From: Hofstenia miamia
Lineage: Eukaryota; Xenacoelomorpha; Acoela
DNA: 64,000 bases
Direction of reading: 5' to 3'
NCBI GenBank assembly: GCA_004352715.1
Contig: SCFE01000074.1
Location: forward strand, 783,186-847,185
In this document: piece after piece, positions 59,403 to 64,000 of the stretch
Position numbering within the stretch: position 1 is the first letter of the stretch
How the letters are laid out: each line of letters begins with the position of its first letter
The notes under the pieces: generated by a model
Told to the model about the DNA's origin: nothing
Database searches by the model: none
What the model saw: the letters and a program-made list of their open reading frames with translations, nothing else
Made by a program: the position numbers and the translations under genes

Positions 59403-60158
59403 GTTTGGCTTTTTCATGATTAGATTTAGGCTTCTCATACCAGAGGCCGTAACGAGACCTCTACATGGTTATAAGTACCTCTCTGTTATTCCTTCCAATT
59501 GCCGACTTGTTGATTCAGAGAATGAATACTAGTTGTGAGCCGGGAAAATTGTTGGACCCTGTACGGTCCCTTGTTAGCATTTGTTACCAGCATGTGTAAA
59601 TCAGCAAAAATCGTTGTTATTCCGATGAAGCTGCACTGAAATTTGTCTCAGACATAATTTCGAGCTTTGAATGTCCAAAATAGGACTGAGTGATTTTCTT
59701 AATTTTCTTGTACGGTTTTAAACTTTTATGTGTCTTTGTACCTTGTAATTTGTTTGGTACTTAATTGGTACCTGATCACTTAAAGCTGGTCCTTTTCCCA
59801 ATAACGGCATCGGTCTTGATCGGCCGGGACCAGATACCAGGACCTGGACTTATACCGCAAATTTCTAATGAAAATCCTGAAAATTTATTTTTTAATATTT
59901 TCGAGTTGTCCCCCGATGAAGCAAACCTCAAATAATCTGCAATGATCTATCACTAAGTTTTGGAATTGCATATCAAAAGCAGATACTGCTTTCGTGAGAT
60001 TTCCATAACTTTATTAGCATTATGTAATTGTGCTAATTTTTTTAACACCATTAATAATTATATTATTCAAAATATCTGTCAAGTTAAGTTTTATAAAACC
60101 GATAATAATTTTGCATGCATCTACAGAAATAATTTGAAATTTTTTATTCCTATTTTAG

Positions 60159-60234
60159 CGTCAACAAATTGCAAAAAAATTGTCAGAAAATGGTTTGCAA
60201 GGTGTGGATTGTCAATTGGTTAGAAATGTTCAAG
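60159..60234 (+). CDS. HELZ-like helicase, exon f (start of NVQG block)
   Basis: The acceptor is CTATTTTAG|CGT and the donor CAAG|GTAGTT. It encodes R-Q-Q-I-A-K-K-L, then GVDCQLVRNVQ plus one base of a Gly codon (phase 1), matching the V-E-R-V-L-N-V-Q-G segment before the final helicase motif. The next exon, expected to begin with a K-x-F-R-x-x-x-x-S-T-V-R-T type block, was not found up to 64000. Confidence 0.82.
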
Positions 60235-60262
60235 GTAGTTTTCATTTACTAGTTTTATCTTT

Positions 60263-60293
60263 ATATATGTATATATATATATATATATATATG
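60263..60293. repeat. (TA)n microsatellite
   Basis: Interrupted TATATG/TA repeat just after helicase exon f. Confidence 0.9.
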
Positions 60294-61060
60294 TATACAC
60301 TTTACAGTTTTCAGATATGTAGTGAATTCGGCTTATATATATTGTTGACATACATCATTCATTTTAAAGTTCTCATAAATGTAAATTTGCATTAAAATAT
60401 TGAGTTTAATTTGTTCAATTTTTCAGCATTTGTGTGCAAGTGTTTTAATTGAAAATATTATTTTGGCTAGCACATTAGTGGGGAATTTCTATTTTTGAAA
60501 AGGTTATTTTAGAAAACTATTTATTCAGAAACAGCCTTCCATTAACGATGAATGCATCATATTAAGATTAATGAAAGTATCCTAAAAATTCGTTTCAAGT
60601 TACTTTTAGCCAACAAATTGTCATCTATATTCTTATTTGCGATAAATGAGTTTTTACAGTATCTATAGCTAATAATAATGAAATTTAGTTCTTCAAAAGC
60701 ATTGAAAACCTAAAACATTTTTTAATAATTTAAGAAAAAACTTTTTAGCTTACACATAAATTTAAAGGTGTAAAAATGTGACAATAATGATGTTGGTCGT
60801 TTTGGCTTAGTAATAGTGTTTATAAGGCCCTAAAGTTCAATCGATCTGTATATTTTTGTCAAGGATATTAAAGTGCGAATTTGCAAAAAATAATTTTAGA
60901 CTCTGTTTCTATATACAATATTGCTTCATTTTAATTTTCGTAATTATAATAAAGCTATTTCGACATTAAATTACGACTACTATATGATTACTTATTTTTT
61001 GAAACAATTGCATTGGGTTTGGTGTCCTGTTATTCTAATTTGCCAGTTAGTTTTTTGATA

Positions 61061-61134
<74 letters not shown>

Positions 61135-61739
61135 TAATGGAATATTTTGAATTTGAAGTTGATTTTATATCTACAGTTTCTTCGAATTATAATTTAGTAT
61201 TTTTTAGTGCAGGTTCTGTATATCTGTTTGAACATATTTAGCTCAGCTATGTTTAGCTCAGCTATGATTACATAATTGCATATCAGTACTGGAAACAAGA
61301 CTAATAATCTGGGATTTTTTGTAAGTTTACGTGATATCAGGGAACTGCCTTGAGCTACCTGGAAGTTCAAAGTTGGTGCCTTGAATTATCTTTAGTGCCT
61401 GCAACTGTCTGGAAATTTTTTTGAATCTAATTTGTTGTGCTGCTAAATATATGCGTTTTTGTGGTTGCATTCACTTTCATATGGTATTAGATTCAGGCAG
61501 ATTTGAAGGTTATTGCATCAACCATATGAAATGACTGGCATTGCAATGCACATTCAAAACAGTCCAGGAAATTTTTTACAACACAAATACTGATGGAATT
61601 TATTTTTTTAATATTGAATATGACAGATTCCGTCAGCAGTGAGGATTTATTATTTATTGGCACGTCGAATACACCGCATCATCTCTTCAAAGGCCTTCAC
61701 TCGTTGTCAGGTCAAATGTGTCTTCTAAGTGTGTGTTCC
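60294..61739. other. intronic AT-rich stretch
   Basis: No exon of the helicase and no RNA gene recognised. A compound (TA)n tract lies at 61057-61127. Confidence 0.6.
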
Positions 61740-63876
61740 ATCATGGCCTAATAGGCCATGGTTCCATCCAGAATGGTTACAAGATGAACGTTTTGAAGAT
61801 TAGATTGCCAGATCCACAAAAGGTAAATTCTCAAAATATTTCTTGATTTAATTCAATATTTATATACTTGTCCTACCTGATCTTCTTTAGGTGAATGATT
61901 TGCGAGGTGTAAGCTGTGCATGAAAGATGTTTCACTGTCATTTATGGGTATAAGTTCTCTTGTATCTCATATGAATGGGAAGCGACATCAGTGTCGAATG
62001 ATCCAAACTAGTGAACTTGCAAAATTAAATTTTAAACCTGTTTCATCATCAGCAAATGCGCCTTCTACTAGCACACTTTATTCCAAGGAAACATGCAAAG
62101 CTGAAATTATCTGGTGCCTGAATTGTGTTGAAAATCACCTTATCTTCAGATCAAATGATCATTTGAATGCATTATTTGGAGTGATGTTCCCAGATAGTGC
62201 AATTACAAAAGAACTCACATGTGGGAGAGATAAAACATCTTATTTTATAAAGTATGGGATTGCTCCTTACTTTAGAAACAAATGATTAATTTTTAAAAAC
62301 TGTTGACAATTATGTACTTGGCTTTGATGAGTCGTTCAATCAACATCTTCACCAAAATCAATTGGATGTTGCCATAAGATTTTTTATTAATGGGAAACCT
62401 AGAACACTATATTTCACGTCCTTTTTTTAGAACATGCAACTGCCAATGACATCAACCGAGAATTTTTTAAGGTTTTTGAAGATCTAGACCTTAAAAAACT
62501 GCTCCAAGTAACAATGGATGGTCCAAATGTGAACAAGGCCGTTCTCAGAAATTTTAACAATGCTCGATCATATGACATGGCTCTTCCTAGTACCATGAAT
62601 ATTGGAACATGCAGTCTACATCTTTTACAAAATTGTTTTAAGACGGCCCTCAAAAAGTAGACAAGAATGTTGCAAAGGTACTTCCTCCGATTTTTATCTT
62701 TTTTGATGGGTCCCCAGCGAGGCGTCAGATTACTCGAATTAACAGGCTGTACTAGTTTTTCCCTCAAATACTGTGTTGTTCGATGGGCAGAGAATCGCCA
62801 AGTTGTTCAAAGATTTCTAAAAGTATGGTCACATATTGCAGATTATTTGAAAATGGAACTTCGTAAACCTAAATCGAAACAACCTACATGTCACTCATTT
62901 AGATTTTTAACAACAGCAATGAATGACAAGTATTTACTTACGAAATTGAACTTCTTTCTCTCCTTAGCCAATTTGTTCGAGCCATTGCTAAAGGCATTTC
63001 AAGCACATCATAAACCACTGGTCCCACTACCAGTGCAACACATCTATCGAAAAACATTTGACATTTATTCTCGCTTTATTAAACCTGATGCTTTGCAGAA
63101 TGTCAAAAACATCCATCATCTAAGTGAGATTGATATAACCGTTTATAAGAATCAGTTGTTATTGAAGCAGATTGAAATTGGGTTTGGCGCAAAAGCATCT
63201 CTTCGCAAAGATTGTAATCATCGTGAATTTTACTTGGAATGTCGAAATGTCTTGGTAAAACTGGTGTCTGAGTTAAATGAAAAAGGACCACTTGTTAATC
63301 GTGTTTTTCAAGCGACGACAACCTTTTCTTCTGAGAAGATATGTAGTGAGTCCAAGAAGAATCTCATAATCAGATGTTCAAACCTGTTAACACATTTTGC
63401 GAGAGCTAACCAAATTTGCAATGATCAATCTGATGCCATATTAACACAATATAAAGGTTTTATTCATGAAAGTGCCGTATTAACAATTATGGGTTCGTTC
63501 AATGAACTAGATTCACTCTACAATCGTGTGAATTAGACTGGTTATTCAGATCTTCGTGTCTTTATTAAGAAAATACTTCTTCTGAGCCTTGGCTGTGCTT
63601 TCATCGAATCGGGCTTTTCTGAAAAAAAATTTCATAGATGTTAACCAAGACAAGGATACTGTGACCTCTCTCCGTGTTGTATATGATTTAATTGCTCTCA
63701 ACGAAATATCCCATAACGAAATGATTCGTTTTGTCCATGATGCAAGAGTGAAGTACCGTCAAGCCCTTGAACCCAAGAGATTTGATAATTCTGATATAGT
63801 AACTAGGAAAATGAAATGTGAGGAAGACATTCTAGAGCTTATTGCGAAAGTTGCAAGGTTTGCCAGTTCAATATAA
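61740..63876 (+). pseudogene. hAT-like transposase pseudogene (zinc-finger N-terminus, RNase H-like core, C-terminal dimerisation block)
   Basis: An N-terminal segment P-W-F-H-P-E-W-L-Q-D-E-R-F-E-D (61770-61815) is followed by a possible 68-bp intron (61823-61890, GTAAAT...TTTAG). Next comes a C2HH finger: C-K-L-C then H-x5-H in RCKLCMKD...SHMNGKRHQ (about 61910-61990). Later pieces: V-L-G-F-D-E-S-F-N (about 62320), a T-M-D-G-P-N-V-N-K core near 62515, F-F-D-G-S-P-A-R-R near 62700, a long clean frame at 62667-63536, and the hAT C-terminal LLSLGCAFIESGFSEKK (about 63580). Stops near 61814 and 61897 and frameshifts near 62285, 62428 (T run), 62660-62720 and 63625 make it a pseudogene. No terminal repeats were found. 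Confidence 0.8.
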
Positions 63877-64000
63877 TAATCATGCTAATATATATATATG
63901 AATATAATAATAATATTAAGAATATTACAGACAATAAACAAATCACGAAACAAATTATATGGAACATTTCTTTGGAATTTTGTATTTTATGTATGTCCAT
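63877..64000. other. AT-rich tail of the window
   Basis: No feature seen. Confidence 0.6.

Larger units (their letters stand above)
9417..60234 (+). other. span of a HELZ/HELZ2-like RNA helicase gene (six exons found, both ends missing)
   Basis: Six plus-strand exons join in matching phases (2, 2, 2, 1, 0; the last exon ends in phase 1). They give about 285 residues of a superfamily 1 helicase core of the UPF1/HELZ branch. Seen in order: an SGAD block after motif Ia, motif II DEAAQ, motif III GDTLQIAP, the NYRS block, an RGE-then-YYNN block, the motif V-like VPYSKQ and the start of the NVQG block. This order and the local wording match my knowledge of HELZ/HELZ2 rather than MOV10 or UPF1. 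The upstream P-loop exon and the downstream motif VI exon were not found, so the gene extends beyond the window or those parts are decayed. The fourth intron measures 46 kb as assembled. Confidence 0.85.

Noticed and set aside
62414-62767. Minus-strand 117-codon frame
   Set aside because: Shadow of the hAT-like pseudogene on the plus strand.

Overview
The window looks like nuclear DNA of an AT-rich invertebrate metazoan. It carries an intron-containing host gene and a dense set of animal transposons: Ty3-type LTR elements, several LINE clades, a Penelope-type GIY-YIG fragment, Tc1/mariner and hAT elements. There are many (TA)n tracts and several assembly gaps. The species cannot be named from the sequence. 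No rRNA, tRNA, CRISPR array or bacterial gene was seen.

The only host gene I can assemble with confidence is a superfamily 1 RNA helicase of the HELZ/HELZ2 type on the plus strand. Six consecutive exons were read by hand (9417-9572, 10149-10226, 10671-10823, 12828-13027, 59209-59402, 60159-60234). Reading frames are open, splice phases match at every junction, and helicase motifs II, III, IV and V appear in order. The P-loop exon and the motif VI end were not found. The intron between the fourth and fifth exons is 46 kb as assembled and holds most of the window. The intron between the second and third exons appears to be a hAT-type MITE: its terminal inverted repeat supplies the 5' splice site and its 8-bp target duplication lies beside the acceptor. 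Removing the element plus one target duplication restores an open exon. This is the most interesting biological observation here.

Layout. 1-3.7 kb: LINE debris around a gap. 4.9-7.0 kb: an exact 1,061-bp duplication split by one N. 8.2-9.2 kb: a hAT-like element. 9.4-13.0 kb: helicase exons with hAT MITEs in the introns. 13.2-13.4 kb: a 21-bp minisatellite. 14-17.8 kb: a decayed minus-strand coding block I cannot name, with a mariner remnant inside. 18.8-19.8 kb: a hAT element with 8-bp target duplications. 19.9-22.5 kb: a LINE with ORF1, endonuclease and RT remnants. 22.55-26.97 kb and 49.9-54.6 kb: two nearly complete, individually broken copies of one Ty3-type element (minus strand), with a third copy cut by the gap at 38.2-39.2 kb. 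27-38 kb: AT-rich repeats, three or more related LINE copies and a Penelope fragment. 39.6-49.9 kb: mostly unassigned, with mariner relics. 54.6-56.7 kb: a second, older Ty3-type family. 57-58 kb: a mariner-like transposase with a DD41D spacing. 59-60 kb: helicase exons five and six. 61.7-63.9 kb: a hAT-like transposase pseudogene.

The reverse transcriptase of the older Ty3 family breaks off at 54604 and resumes in frame at 22551, and both sides carry the 5-bp duplication CTTTG. The whole 32-kb block between therefore occupies the insertion site of one Ty3 element. Together with a single-N join inside a duplicated gag at 53950, this suggests that a second locus was scaffolded into the middle, or less likely that a real recombination occurred. 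Single Ns flanked by duplicated sequence at 5925 and 16495/16722 point to unmerged contig ends. The assembled size of the 46-kb intron should be treated with caution.
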